NCBI GenBank assembly: GCA_009885745.1
Contig: VFKC01000017.1
Span: 1 to 55,905, forward strand
DNA from: Actinomycetota bacterium
GTDB lineage: Bacteria; Actinomycetota; Actinomycetes; S36-B12; UBA5976
DNA length: 55,905 nt
Direction of reading: 5' to 3'
The position numbers and the translations under genes are program-made. Below, piece after piece: positions 1 through 7,919 of the stretch; within the stretch, counting starts at the first letter, position 1; every line of letters starts with the position of its first letter. Under the pieces are notes generated by a model. That model was not told the origin of the DNA, did not search any database, and saw only the letters and a list, made by a program, of their open reading frames with translations.

Positions 1-102
1 AGTCTAATTCCTGACTGGTGGCGCGCTCGGAATATGTGAGCTGACTCATTCGATGTTGAGGAGTGCCGCACAAGCGCGAGTGTGAACAGGGGCCGGTCAA
101 TT

Positions 103-148
103 GCGGGGACAGGAACCGTCGTGTCTCGCGCGCACATGCGCGAGACAC
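103..148. repeat. REP-like palindromic element
   Basis: A perfect 11-bp inverted repeat (GTGTCTCGCGC at 121-131 and its complement at 138-148) encloses a 6-nt loop. It is preceded by the motif GCGGGGACAGGA. A GGGGACAG-type motif beside a GC-rich palindrome resembles REP elements linked to RAYT transposases, but no transposase is visible. Positions 1-178 hold no recognisable gene and look more GC-rich than the rest of the window. The element class is inference. Confidence 0.35.
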
Positions 149-178
149 TCCTCCCAAATCCTGGCTCACTTACTTATT

Positions 179-216
179 AAAAACGAAAGACCCCCTGATG
201 GGGGTCTTTCGTTTTT
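179..216 (-). terminator. Bidirectional intrinsic terminator after tRNA-fMet
   Basis: A perfect 17-bp inverted repeat, AAAAACGAAAGACCCCC and its complement, encloses a TGAT loop. It has a GC core, with an A-run on one side and a T-run on the other. It lies 3 nt beyond the 3' end of the minus-strand tRNA and can terminate transcription from either direction. Confidence 0.9.
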
Positions 217-218
217 AG

Positions 219-292
219 TAGCGGGGACAGGATTTGAACCTGTGACCTCTGGGTTATGAGCCCAGCGAGCTACCGAGCTGCTCCACCCCGCG
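219..292 (-). tRNA. tRNA-fMet (initiator, CAT anticodon)
   Basis: Initiator tRNA read on the minus strand, 74 nt without an encoded CCA. The acceptor stem begins CGCGGGG and ends CCCCGCT, leaving an unpaired C1:U72 followed by discriminator A; a mismatch here is the hallmark of bacterial initiators, and C1:U72 is the actinobacterial form. The anticodon loop reads CTCATAA and is closed by three consecutive G:C pairs (GGG/CCC), the second initiator signature. The T arm contains GGTTCAAATCC. The molecule carries formylmethionine to the ribosomal P site. Confidence 0.95.
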
Positions 293-303
293 TCGGTTTC
301 TTA

Positions 304-331
304 AGGATACGCCAGATAACCCGCCAGGCAA
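304..331 (-). promoter_or_regulatory. Promoter of tRNA-fMet
   Basis: On the minus strand, TTGCCT (-35, 326-331) and TATCCT (-10, 304-309) are separated by 16 bp. The -10 lies about 11 nt before the mature tRNA 5' end, so a short processed leader is expected. This would let the tRNA be transcribed independently of the gene upstream. Confidence 0.55.
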
Positions 332-369
332 AATTACACTCATTCGAATAATCTGGCGCACCCAAGAAA

Positions 370-3201
370 TTATTTACTACTTAATGCATCCTCGGCTGAA
401 GTGGCACGAGCCAACGCAGCAGCAAGTTTCTTTTGCGCGGCACCATAAGCAGTGAAGTCACCCTTAGCTAATGCAGCCTGTCCCTCAATGTATGCCTTGT
501 TAGCATCTGAAATAGCAGCAGCAAGTTTCTCTGCCGGTGTACTAACAGTCCCACCGTTGTCTGTGCCACCGCCGCCGCCACTATCAATCTGCTCACTAAA
601 CACCTTGACCAAAGCAGTCTGTAAATCATTTTCGAAAGCGACCTTTGATCCGAAGGAAACAAGAACCTTACGCAATAGCGGATAGCCGCCACCCTGACTT
701 GCCCGAATGTAAACCGGCTCTAGATAAAGAATTCCACCACCAACAGGTAGGGACAGCAAGTTGCCTAACTGAACATCCGAACCACCTTGACGCAGTAGCG
801 ACAATTGTGATGAGACGGCAGGATCTGACTCAAAGTTATTCTGCACCTGAGTTGGCCCTGGAATAGTTGTGTTTCGCGGCAACTGCAAAACTCGAATCGT
901 TCCATAATCAGGACCAGCATCAGCGTTGACAGACATGAACGCTGCCAAGGTTTGACGCTTACTTGGGGCAAATGCACTGGTCAACGAGAACGTTGGCTCT
1001 TTTTGATCAGGCATACGCAACATCATGAAGTAAGGAGGTTGCGCTTGACCAACTGAAGGTTTAGTTGGGTCATTCGGGACATTCCAGTAATCCTGACCGG
1101 AATAAAAGGCTTGTGGATCCTGCACATGGTACTTAGCCAAAATGTCACGTTGGACCTTAAACAAATCTTCTGGGTATCGGATGTGCTCAAGTAAGGATGC
1201 CGAGATTTTGGACTTCGGCTCAACAACACCCGGGAATGCTTTGCGCCAAACCTTTAGCACTGGATCTTTCGTATCCCATTGATAAATACGAACAGTGCCA
1301 TCGTAGGCATCTACTGTGGCTTTGACCGAGTTGCGCATGTACGTCAGATCCTGAGATGAAAGACTTCCCAATCCACCTTGAGCGTTAACCGAATCAGCTG
1401 TTGCATCACGGAGAGAAATACGGGCAGCGTATGGGAATTCATTTGAAGTTGTATAACCATCAACAATCCATTGAATTCGGCCGTCAATAACTGCTGGATA
1501 AGGATCCCCATCAAGAGTTAGCCAAGGAGCGACCTTCTTAACACGTATTTGTGGTGAGCGGTCGTAAAGAATTTTTGACCCCGGCGCAATTTGATTAGAA
1601 AGCAAGATATTCGCTTCACGATAGTGCAGCGCGAAAACTGCCCGTTGGAATAAATTGCCAACAGGAACGCCACCCTTACCTGTGTAGGTGTTATTGGCTT
1701 GACCGTTAGCGCTCTTGTCATCTGGGTAATCTAATTCGCGCGGTTCCCCACCCTTAGGACTGCCGACAATTGAGTAAGCCGGTGAGCGTTCACCGAAGTA
1801 AACCCTCGGCTGCTTTATGTCAAGCTTTCCAACCGGAGGAATGTCACTTTCGAGGAAGTTTGGTGAACCATCATTGCGAGCAGAATTATCAGCAGCAGCA
1901 ACTACGCCGTAGCCGTGGGTAAAGACCATGTGATCGTTGAACCAGTTGCGCTGTGAATCTGCCAAACCCGAAAGGCTAACCTCTCGAACTGCCAGAATTG
2001 TCCCCTGCTTAACTTTGTTAATTTTGTAACGATCAATGTCCAAAGAATCAGGGAATGAATAGAAGCCACGAATCTGCTGCAAATTCTGGAAAGTTGGTGA
2101 AACAAGACTCGGATCAAGTAGGCGAGCATTAGAAAGTGTGCCCTTGTCCTTGGTGAAAGAGGCCAATGATGGATTATCGATTGCCTTATATTCAGTGATC
2201 TTCACTTTGTCGAGACCATAAGCAGTGCGCGTGGCTTCAAGGTTTCGCTGAATGTAGGGAGTTTCCTTTTGTAGTTCGCTTGGCTTTACCTGGACCTGTT
2301 GCACGAATGCAGGATAAAGTCCACCAATTAAAAGTGAGGCGCCTAACATCACACCAAATGCGATGAACGGCAAGGATGTAGCTGCGCGGAAAAGTGAGAC
2401 AAAGAAAAGTATTGCTGTTGCGAAAGCAATGTAACTCAAGATTGTCTTAGCCGGCACGAGTGCATTGACATCCGTGAATCTCAATCCGCTAATTAGTGAA
2501 TCGGATTTTGTCGCAAGTGAGTATTTGTCGATTGAGTATGCAATGCCCTTGAGCAAAACAATGACACCAAGAAAAAATGTTAAATGTCGTCTGGCACTAG
2601 GTGAGGTGTTTTGGCCAGGTGCTGAACTAAGACCACCATAAATGTAGTGAATGATGAGGTTAACAATTAGCGCGACGAATGCCAGTGTGAATGCGCTGCC
2701 AAGTAAAAATTTTAAGAACGGCAATTCAAACGCATAAAAAGAAATGTCCTTACCAAACTGAGGATCCTTCTGCCCGAAAGGAACAGAGTTAGTCCACATT
2801 AAGTAAGTTCGCCATTGCGCGGCCGCTGACAAGGCGCTCAAGAGACCAAAGACTGCCGGAGCAGCAATAAATAAGCTCTTGCGAATTGGCTCGAGGCTAT
2901 CGCGATAGCGCTGCATAGCTAACTCTTCTGGTGTCGTGGGAATTGTTAGCACTCTTGACCGATAAGCAAATGTTGCTGAAGCCCAAAGCACGACTGTTGT
3001 CAGAACAAAAACTACGACGAAGAGTGTTCCACGAACTACCAATTGTTTTGCAAATACATCAGTGCGCTCGAGTGATGAGAACCATTGCCAATCCGTCCAG
3101 AATCCGGCCACTAGCGAGAACAAAATGAACAGGACAGCAATCACCCCCAAAGTAATTCCAAGGGGACTTCGACGCTGACTTTGCTGATTGTAAATGCTCA
3201 C
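370..3201 (-). CDS. UPF0182 family integral membrane protein
   Basis: 943-aa protein of the UPF0182/COG1615 family, matching M. tuberculosis Rv3193c in position and type; the function is unknown. The N-terminal third (about residues 15-310) contains some seven hydrophobic segments, for example LGVIAVLFILFSLVAGFW near residue 15. The remainder is a large, probably extracytoplasmic domain with motifs such as TRAYGLDKV and YPAVIDGRIQWIVDGYT. The C-terminus has a GGGGGTDNGG linker followed by an Ala/Lys-rich helix. It ends just upstream of tRNA-fMet in the same orientation and is divergent from the PPA1309 gene. Length is normal for the family. Confidence 0.9.
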   Translation of the reverse strand: MSIYNQQSQRRSPLGITLGVIAVLFILFSLVAGFWTDWQWFSSLERTDVFAKQLVVRGTLFVVVFVLTTVVLWASATFAYRSRVLTIPTTPEELAMQRYRDSLEPIRKSLFIAAPAVFGLLSALSAAAQWRTYLMWTNSVPFGQKDPQFGKDISFYAFELPFLKFLLGSAFTLAFVALIVNLIIHYIYGGLSSAPGQNTSPSARRHLTFFLGVIVLLKGIAYSIDKYSLATKSDSLISGLRFTDVNALVPAKTILSYIAFATAILFFVSLFRAATSLPFIAFGVMLGASLLIGGLYPAFVQQVQVKPSELQKETPYIQRNLEATRTAYGLDKVKITEYKAIDNPSLASFTKDKGTLSNARLLDPSLVSPTFQNLQQIRGFYSFPDSLDIDRYKINKVKQGTILAVREVSLSGLADSQRNWFNDHMVFTHGYGVVAAADNSARNDGSPNFLESDIPPVGKLDIKQPRVYFGERSPAYSIVGSPKGGEPRELDYPDDKSANGQANNTYTGKGGVPVGNLFQRAVFALHYREANILLSNQIAPGSKILYDRSPQIRVKKVAPWLTLDGDPYPAVIDGRIQWIVDGYTTSNEFPYAARISLRDATADSVNAQGGLGSLSSQDLTYMRNSVKATVDAYDGTVRIYQWDTKDPVLKVWRKAFPGVVEPKSKISASLLEHIRYPEDLFKVQRDILAKYHVQDPQAFYSGQDYWNVPNDPTKPSVGQAQPPYFMMLRMPDQKEPTFSLTSAFAPSKRQTLAAFMSVNADAGPDYGTIRVLQLPRNTTIPGPTQVQNNFESDPAVSSQLSLLRQGGSDVQLGNLLSLPVGGGILYLEPVYIRASQGGGYPLLRKVLVSFGSKVAFENDLQTALVKVFSEQIDSGGGGGTDNGGTVSTPAEKLAAAISDANKAYIEGQAALAKGDFTAYGAAQKKLAAALARATSAEDALSSK

Positions 3202-3265
3202 GTCCCAATACTATGAGTCCAAGACACACTTCGCCTTTGCTTCACAAATAAGGCAAACTGTGTTT

Positions 3266-3781
3266 ATGGATTTTGCGCTCAATCTCGAAGCACTGGTACG
3301 AGAAGTTGAAGAACATGTTGGTAACGCTGGCTGGGATCAGCCAGCCCGCTTATTCGCCTTAATCCCAACAGCAGCTTTGATTGCTGCAAATCCGCAAACA
3401 GCGAAAGAACTCGGTATTACAGGAGATTTGCCTCTCACATCGGTTGAGCAAGAACTGGATTCACAGATAAGTCTTGAGGATCTTCTGGGCACTATTGCCT
3501 GGCCACAGGATGTTCAAGGAGCCATTCTGGTGCTTGAACGCATCGTTTTGCCACCTGCTGCCGAATCTGAGTTACCAACTGATACCGATAGTGAACTACT
3601 AGATGCGGCTTTCGCACATCCACAACGCCGTGATGTCCGCATTGTTAGTGCAGTTTTGCGAAGTGGTCAAAATCTCAATGCCCTGAGGCACCGAACACAC
3701 GATGAAATTACGGCAGTAGCAGTTGCCCCAAATCTTGTGAGCAGACTGAATGACTCTCTGCTAGCAACATTTGCTGAATAG
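3266..3781 (+). CDS. PPA1309 family protein
   Basis: 171-aa cytoplasmic protein of the actinobacterial PPA1309 family, usually encoded divergently from UPF0182 as here. No catalytic motif is evident and no function is known. I moved the start from 3194 to the ATG at 3266: the longer reading overlaps the 5' end of the UPF0182 gene, and MDFALNLEALVREVEEH resembles the usual family N-terminus. The protein is acidic, with a DALIP-like core (ARLFALIPTAAL) and a C-terminal RRDVRIVSAVLRSG segment typical of the family. Family assignment is from memory and fairly secure. Confidence 0.8.
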   Translation: MDFALNLEALVREVEEHVGNAGWDQPARLFALIPTAALIAANPQTAKELGITGDLPLTSVEQELDSQISLEDLLGTIAWPQDVQGAILVLERIVLPPAAESELPTDTDSELLDAAFAHPQRRDVRIVSAVLRSGQNLNALRHRTHDEITAVAVAPNLVSRLNDSLLATFAE

Positions 3782-3794
3782 GGTTTGATCGCTT

Positions 3795-3822
3795 TTTGCT
3801 CCCAGATTTAAGAGCAAATCTG
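3795..3822. terminator. Alternative hairpins between convergent genes
   Basis: TTTGCTC (3795-3801) pairs with GAGCAAA (3812-3818), while CAGATTT (3803-3809) pairs with AAATCTG (3816-3822). The two hairpins share bases, so only one can form at a time. They lie in the 49-bp gap between the convergent PPA1309 and rhodanese genes and may act as a weak terminator. There is no clear U-run. Confidence 0.35.
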
Positions 3823-3830
3823 ATCTCAGG

Positions 3831-4142
3831 TTAGGGAGTTTCGCCCAAGTTAAGCGGGGCGCTAATCATCCGCAGCAACCCAGTACCGCCGGAGATGTTA
3901 GTAACATCAAAACCTTTTGCAGTTAGAAAGTCGCATGCTTTTGCAGAACGAACACCAGCTTCACAAATTACGTGATACGCCGTTTGGGTATCAAGTTCAC
4001 CAAAACGATCAGGCACAGTTGCAAGTGGCATTAAAATCGCTCCAGGAAAATGACCATCGATGTACTCAAAAGTTTCTCGAACATCGAGCACTGTCGCGCT
4101 CTCTGCAATGTTGACTAATTCCTGTGCTGAGATTTCTTTCAT
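3831..4142 (-). CDS. Single-domain rhodanese-like sulfurtransferase
   Basis: 103-aa single rhodanese domain, as in PspE/GlpE-type proteins, which transfer sulfane sulfur through a cysteine persulfide. VLDVRETFEYIDGHFPGA is the typical N-terminal CH2A-like segment. The active-site loop CEAGVRSA (about residues 60-67) contains the catalytic Cys and an Arg, matching C-x-x-G-x-R-S. There is no signal peptide, so it is probably cytoplasmic. A strong AAGGAG Shine-Dalgarno sequence precedes the ATG. It lies downstream of the PDZ protease gene on the same strand; a functional link is not evident. A second rhodanese domain occurs in MoeZ at 23 kb. Confidence 0.88.
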   Translation of the reverse strand: MKEISAQELVNIAESATVLDVRETFEYIDGHFPGAILMPLATVPDRFGELDTQTAYHVICEAGVRSAKACDFLTAKGFDVTNISGGTGLLRMISAPLNLGETP

Positions 4143-4188
4143 TTTCGCTCCTTTTTGTCTCGGACCATTATTTGGTGCGCGATAAATT

Positions 4189-5271
4189 TTATTTTTTATT
4201 GACGGAAGGATATTTGTCGTAGCACTCAGGAATTTCTATACCCTTGTTAAACCCCTCAATTGCCCTGACTGCTCCGCTTATGTTCGTAACCGGCGTGACC
4301 GTTAATCCAGCAGGAATGTGACCTAAGACCTCGTCGCAATTTGCGTTCGGAGCCAAGAACAACTTCGCACCCGCACGTTTCGCGCCAACTAATTTGTGGG
4401 CGATTCCACCAATAGGTCCCACTTTTCCAGTCGGCGTGATTGTGCCTGTTCCAGCAATAATCTTGCCACCTGTTAATGACCCGGGCGTCAATTTATCAAT
4501 AATGCCGAGGGCAAACATCGCGCCAGCACTAGGTCCGCCGACATCATCTAGCTCAAAGTCGATTGTGAAGTCTGCTGAATAGAGCATGTCTACCCCGATG
4601 CCGATAAATGGAATCTTAGTTTCGTCCACCTTGGTTGATGGGTCGTCCGGATATGCTCCAGACTTTATTTTTACAACTTCTTTCTTAGCCCCTCGCAAAA
4701 CCTCAAAACTGAAAACTGTGCCTATTGGGCTTGCGCGGATTACTGAGACGACTTGTTTCGGTGTTTTCATCATCACACCATCAATCAGCCGGATATGATC
4801 GCCCGCTTTAAGTTTGTTTGTAGCTGGAACATTATGTTTCACTGAAGTGACTGCAACATCTTGGCGTAACGGCTTGTTTAAGTAGCCCATAGCGGCAGCT
4901 ATTGCATCACTTTGAGAGAGGCTGAAATCCTCCGCACTTTGAATGTAATTATCTTCAGCTGTTTCTCCTGGCGGATAAATTTCTTCTCTCGGAATTACTT
5001 CATTTTCATTATTCAAGAGCGCAAAGATTCCTTGAAGCAAACTGATTCCCTCATCAGGCCCACCTGTTTCAGATACTGTGGTCATGTTCAGTTCACCAGT
5101 GGTCTTATAAGTTTTTGTTCCCGTGATTGAGATTAATTGATTACCCTGATCTGCACCGAGGGTGTTAAAAACTGGTCCTGGCGACAACAATACATATGGA
5201 ACGTTAACCACTGCACCAACGAGCCCCAAGAGGAACACTGAGGCGCTTAAGGTCGGAATAAAACGCCGCAA
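4189..5271 (-). CDS. Membrane-anchored PDZ/Lon-like serine protease (YlbL family)
   Basis: About 360 aa, homologous to YlbL and M. tuberculosis Rv3194c. An N-terminal membrane segment (FIPTLSASVFLLGLVGAVV) is followed by LLSPGPVFNTLG, a PDZ domain around residues 125-215 (LKAGDHIRLIDG), and a C-terminal Lon (S16)-type domain. The Ser-Lys dyad is visible as GGPSAGAMF (Ser) and, about 40 residues later, GGIAHKLVGAKRAG (Lys). It probably cleaves proteins at the outer face of the membrane. The ORF track starts at TTG 5295, but GGAGGTG lies inside that reading 9 nt before a second TTG at 5271, which gives MRRFIPTL as in homologues, so I chose 5271. Confidence 0.88.
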   Translation of the reverse strand: MRRFIPTLSASVFLLGLVGAVVNVPYVLLSPGPVFNTLGADQGNQLISITGTKTYKTTGELNMTTVSETGGPDEGISLLQGIFALLNNENEVIPREEIYPPGETAEDNYIQSAEDFSLSQSDAIAAAMGYLNKPLRQDVAVTSVKHNVPATNKLKAGDHIRLIDGVMMKTPKQVVSVIRASPIGTVFSFEVLRGAKKEVVKIKSGAYPDDPSTKVDETKIPFIGIGVDMLYSADFTIDFELDDVGGPSAGAMFALGIIDKLTPGSLTGGKIIAGTGTITPTGKVGPIGGIAHKLVGAKRAGAKLFLAPNANCDEVLGHIPAGLTVTPVTNISGAVRAIEGFNKGIEIPECYDKYPSVNKK

Positions 5272-5453
5272 AACTAAAAGCACCTCCGCGCCCAACTTCG
5301 ATCAAGAAATCTAACTACATCATCTACTTTACGTTAGTTAATCAATTTGTGAATTGTGCCATAGGCGTATTCGATAAACCCACACAATGCCAACAGCAGG
5401 ATTACGCTTGATGTGTAGCGCACATGCATTATCAGACAGAAAAGTAGGTCAAG

Positions 5454-6800
5454 ATGTCGATTCCATTCGGTTTTTCCCCAGGCGGAAACGATAATGATGG
5501 CCTAGCGGCAATGTTTGAAAATCTTGGGCGCATGCTGCGCAATAGTGGATCCGAGAATACCGATGCCGTTGATTGGTTAACTGCAAATCAGACCAGCAGG
5601 CAAGCTCTGAATAAAGTCGGAGATCCCAAAATAACCTCAGATCAACAAACTGCCATCGCATCTGCAAATGAATTAGCGGAAATCTGGCTAAACGACGCAA
5701 CAAGTTTTCCTAGTCTTGGTATTCCTCTTCTGCCATCCACGCGTGGCGAATGGCTAGACAGGACATTCGATGTTTGGAAGTTAATAGTTGAGCCAGTCGC
5801 TGAAGGCATCTCGAATGCGATGACCTCAATTCTTCCTCAAGGTAAAGACGGACAGAGTGTGGAACTTCCCGAAGAGCTCCTCGCAGGATTACCCGAAGAA
5901 GCCGCTGCCTCGATGCGCGAGCTCCTTAGTTCACAGAATTTATCCGAACTGTTGGGTCCAATCATGGGCATGGCACGCTCAATGGGTGCAACGATGTTTG
6001 GCAATCAATTTGGTCAGGTGCTGGCAACTATGTCTACCGAGGTGCTGTCATTTAGCGATGTCGGAATCCCGTTAACAGAGAACTCGGATCCAATTCTCGT
6101 CCTGGCCAACATAAATGAATTCTCAAAAGACTTGTCAATTTCGAGTGCAGATGTCTTGGTCTATATCTCACTACGAGAATTGGCACATCAACGCTTATTC
6201 GCTCATACACCTTGGCTGAGGTCGCAAGCACTGACTGCAATTGGCGACTACGCTCGCGGAGTGAAAATTGATACCAGCAAGATTGAAGTGATAATTTCCG
6301 AAAGTAATCCTCAAGATTTGGAATCGATGCAAACAACTTTGGGTTCAGAACTATTTGAAGGCACAACTTCACCTGAGCAACTTGCTGCGTTGGCCCGACT
6401 TGAACTTCTGTTAGCGCTGATCGAAGGTTGGGTCACAACAGTTGTCACATCAGCGATTTCAAATCGTCTGCCAAGTGCTGTGGCTCTTGAAGAAACATTC
6501 AGGCGCAGGCGTGCTGCTGGCGGACCCGCTGAGAAATTATTCTCAGGACTAGTGGGCCTGGAACTTCGCCCCCGACGCTTGCGTGAGGCAAATGAATTAT
6601 GGGTTGGGCTAACCCGCGAAAGAGGAATCGTGAATCGTGATGCGCTCTGGTTGCATCCAGATTTGTTGCCGAATGCAGATGACATTGACAACAATGAAGG
6701 CTTTATCGCTGGTCAAACACATGACTTGATGAGCGACCTGGATAAAGCAATGGAAACGCCCGGCCCTGCCGAGGATCCCCAGCAGCCTTCGGTCGAATAA
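5454..6800 (+). CDS. Zinc-dependent metalloprotease family protein (DUF2342)
   Basis: 448-aa protein of the DUF2342 family, found in actinobacteria and annotated as zinc-dependent metalloprotease or F420 biosynthesis-associated; it corresponds to Rv3195. The N-terminus is Gly-rich and flexible (SIPFGFSPGG). The most conserved region is YISLRELAHQRLFAHTPWL near residue 240, where the family has its putative metal-binding Glu/His residues; I see no canonical HExxH, so protease activity is a family label rather than something read from this sequence. AGGT precedes the ATG. It is divergent from ylbL and convergent with the YgjP-like gene, part of a conserved actinobacterial cluster. Confidence 0.85.
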   Translation: MSIPFGFSPGGNDNDGLAAMFENLGRMLRNSGSENTDAVDWLTANQTSRQALNKVGDPKITSDQQTAIASANELAEIWLNDATSFPSLGIPLLPSTRGEWLDRTFDVWKLIVEPVAEGISNAMTSILPQGKDGQSVELPEELLAGLPEEAAASMRELLSSQNLSELLGPIMGMARSMGATMFGNQFGQVLATMSTEVLSFSDVGIPLTENSDPILVLANINEFSKDLSISSADVLVYISLRELAHQRLFAHTPWLRSQALTAIGDYARGVKIDTSKIEVIISESNPQDLESMQTTLGSELFEGTTSPEQLAALARLELLLALIEGWVTTVVTSAISNRLPSAVALEETFRRRRAAGGPAEKLFSGLVGLELRPRRLREANELWVGLTRERGIVNRDALWLHPDLLPNADDIDNNEGFIAGQTHDLMSDLDKAMETPGPAEDPQQPSVE

Positions 6801-6807
6801 TTCGTTT

Positions 6808-6845
6808 AGTAAGTTTCATCGACTTGTGCGATGTATCTACTTACT
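6808..6845. terminator. Possible bidirectional terminator hairpin
   Basis: AGTAAGT (6808-6814) pairs with ACTTACT (6839-6845), and an inner CATCG/CGATG pair flanks ACTTGTG, giving a broken stem between two convergent genes. The right arm covers the stop codon of the minus-strand gene. Without a U-run, termination is only suggested. Confidence 0.3.
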
Positions 6846-7490
6846 CTGCTCCCCCAATGAATATCCTCGGAGAAACTCTTGGGCCATTTTATGTTCAGGG
6901 AAACTTTCCATAAGAGCCTGGAATTTCGGCCCATGATTGGCCACAAGTAAATGAATTAATTCGTGTAAGACGACAGCATCAATCACATAGTGCGGAGCCT
7001 TTTGTAATCTATGCGAAATGCGTATTGCGCCTGTAGCTGGAGTACAAGAACCCCATCTTGAATTTTGATTCGATACCCATTTCACAGTCACACCCTTTGG
7101 ATGCTTCTCAAATAGATCAAGATGTAAATATTGCACACTCAGTTGGCGTGCTCTCTTTTCAAGTTCCTCATGGGACGTGGACAAAGCCTTCCGCAAATCC
7201 AATTTGGCCACCAACTCGGTGACAATTGAATCAAGTTCCGCTTTTGCTATCGATTTTGGTGCATTAATAATGATCCGATCACCTTCACGCACTGCGGATA
7301 CAGAACGCTTACGTCGGGCGCTGAAACGGATTTCAATTTTGGTATTTGTCGTGAGTGCTTCTGCATTTTCAACCGAAGATGGTTCAGCATATTCTCGAAT
7401 TAAGGCTGGATTGAGTTGCCCTTCATCATCGAACATTTGGCCCAAATCACAAGCGTCATCAAAAAATGATGAACTCTCGAGGGCGGACAT
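6837..7490 (-). CDS. YgjP/SprT-like M48-type metallopeptidase
   Basis: About 217 aa, DUF45/YgjP-like family. The zinc site is explicit: HELIHLLVANHGPKF carries HExxH plus the downstream conserved His. Upstream, VKWVSNQNSRWGSCTPATGAIRIS is the conserved family block (WGSC). There is no signal peptide. The ORF track starts at TTG 7520; I prefer ATG 7490 because TAACCT ends 7 nt before it, fitting a leaderless -10 box, and neither start has a Shine-Dalgarno sequence. In actinobacteria this peptidase gene regularly neighbours the ThiF-like and ABC1 kinase genes, as here. The physiological substrate is unknown. Confidence 0.85.
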   Translation of the reverse strand: MSALESSSFFDDACDLGQMFDDEGQLNPALIREYAEPSSVENAEALTTNTKIEIRFSARRKRSVSAVREGDRIIINAPKSIAKAELDSIVTELVAKLDLRKALSTSHEELEKRARQLSVQYLHLDLFEKHPKGVTVKWVSNQNSRWGSCTPATGAIRISHRLQKAPHYVIDAVVLHELIHLLVANHGPKFQALMESFPEHKMAQEFLRGYSLGEQSK

Positions 7491-7497
7491 AGGTTTT

Positions 7498-7503
7498 AGG
7501 TTA
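7498..7503 (-). promoter_or_regulatory. Candidate leaderless -10 box, YgjP-like gene
   Basis: TAACCT on the minus strand lies 7 nt before ATG 7490, with no Shine-Dalgarno sequence between. The spacing suggests transcription starts at or next to the start codon. No convincing -35 was found. Confidence 0.4.
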
Positions 7504-7525
7504 ACCCAATTGACGGACAAAAAAG

Positions 7526-7599
7526 TGAAGCTCTCGAGGCGCGTGCTCGCTCGTTCGCCTTCCCCTTGCGAACGTCGGCTCGTTATCTCGAGAGCTTCA
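7526..7599. repeat. Nested inverted repeat (74 bp)
   Basis: An outer 13-bp perfect inverted repeat (TGAAGCTCTCGAG at 7526-7538, complement at 7587-7599) encloses an inner 7-bp hairpin, CGTTCGC (7552-7558) and GCGAACG (7568-7574). The loop is GC-rich compared with the flanks. It could be a structured RNA, a bidirectional terminator-like element or a protein-binding site. It lies upstream of the divergently transcribed YgjP-like gene. Confidence 0.6.
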
Positions 7600-7665
7600 A
7601 CTCATGAAAACTTAGACTGTTTGCTTGCGGCAGACAATGATTTCGTCGAACTAGCTGGACTCCCC

Positions 7666-7806
7666 TGTGGATGAAGTTGTGGATGACATGGGGAAATCGC
7701 CACGTACATCTGGGGATTAAGGGTGCAAAACCTGTTAACAAGTTTGTGTGTTACCGAGCGATACCTTGCAATACGTGGACTTATCCCCAGTACGTGTTGT
7801 GGAGAA
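7666..7806. other. Cluster of four DnaA-box-like 9-mers in the largest intergenic region
   Basis: Four 9-mers each differ by one base from the consensus TTATCCACA (complement TGTGGATAA): TGTGGATGA at 7666-7674, TGTGGATGA at 7678-7686, TTATCCCCA at 7781-7789 and TGTGGAGAA at 7798-7806. The first two are tandem with 12-bp spacing. An AT-rich stretch follows (about 7803-7900). The whole 7504-7904 interval has no convincing coding sequence; it holds the nested inverted repeat, this cluster and the unassigned 5' region of the downstream gene. dnaA and dnaN are not in the window, so this may be a DnaA-titrating or regulatory locus rather than oriC. Confidence 0.45.
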
Positions 7807-7919
7807 AAAATAGATTGAATCAGCACAGAATTAGTTCCAAAATTTGCAACCAACAGTTAGCACACAACTTCTGTTGACGGCTTAAAAAATTCACAGCCTC
7901 CAAGTTGAACTGTTTGTTT

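Noticed and set aside
103-232. Full attL/attR pair around tRNA-fMet
   Set aside because: Only a 12-bp match, no integrase and no cargo between the copies. Kept as a low-confidence repeat instead.
6311-6694. 127-aa minus-strand ORF inside the DUF2342 gene
   Set aside because: It is a shadow frame of a well-supported gene, with Ser/Arg-rich low-complexity translation.
7671-7877. 68-aa Cys-containing ORF just upstream of the ThiF/leader-binding gene, considered as a RiPP precursor peptide
   Set aside because: No Shine-Dalgarno or leaderless signal, no leader-core pattern, and the sequence coincides with the DnaA-box-like cluster and AT-rich stretch. It is more likely a chance ORF.
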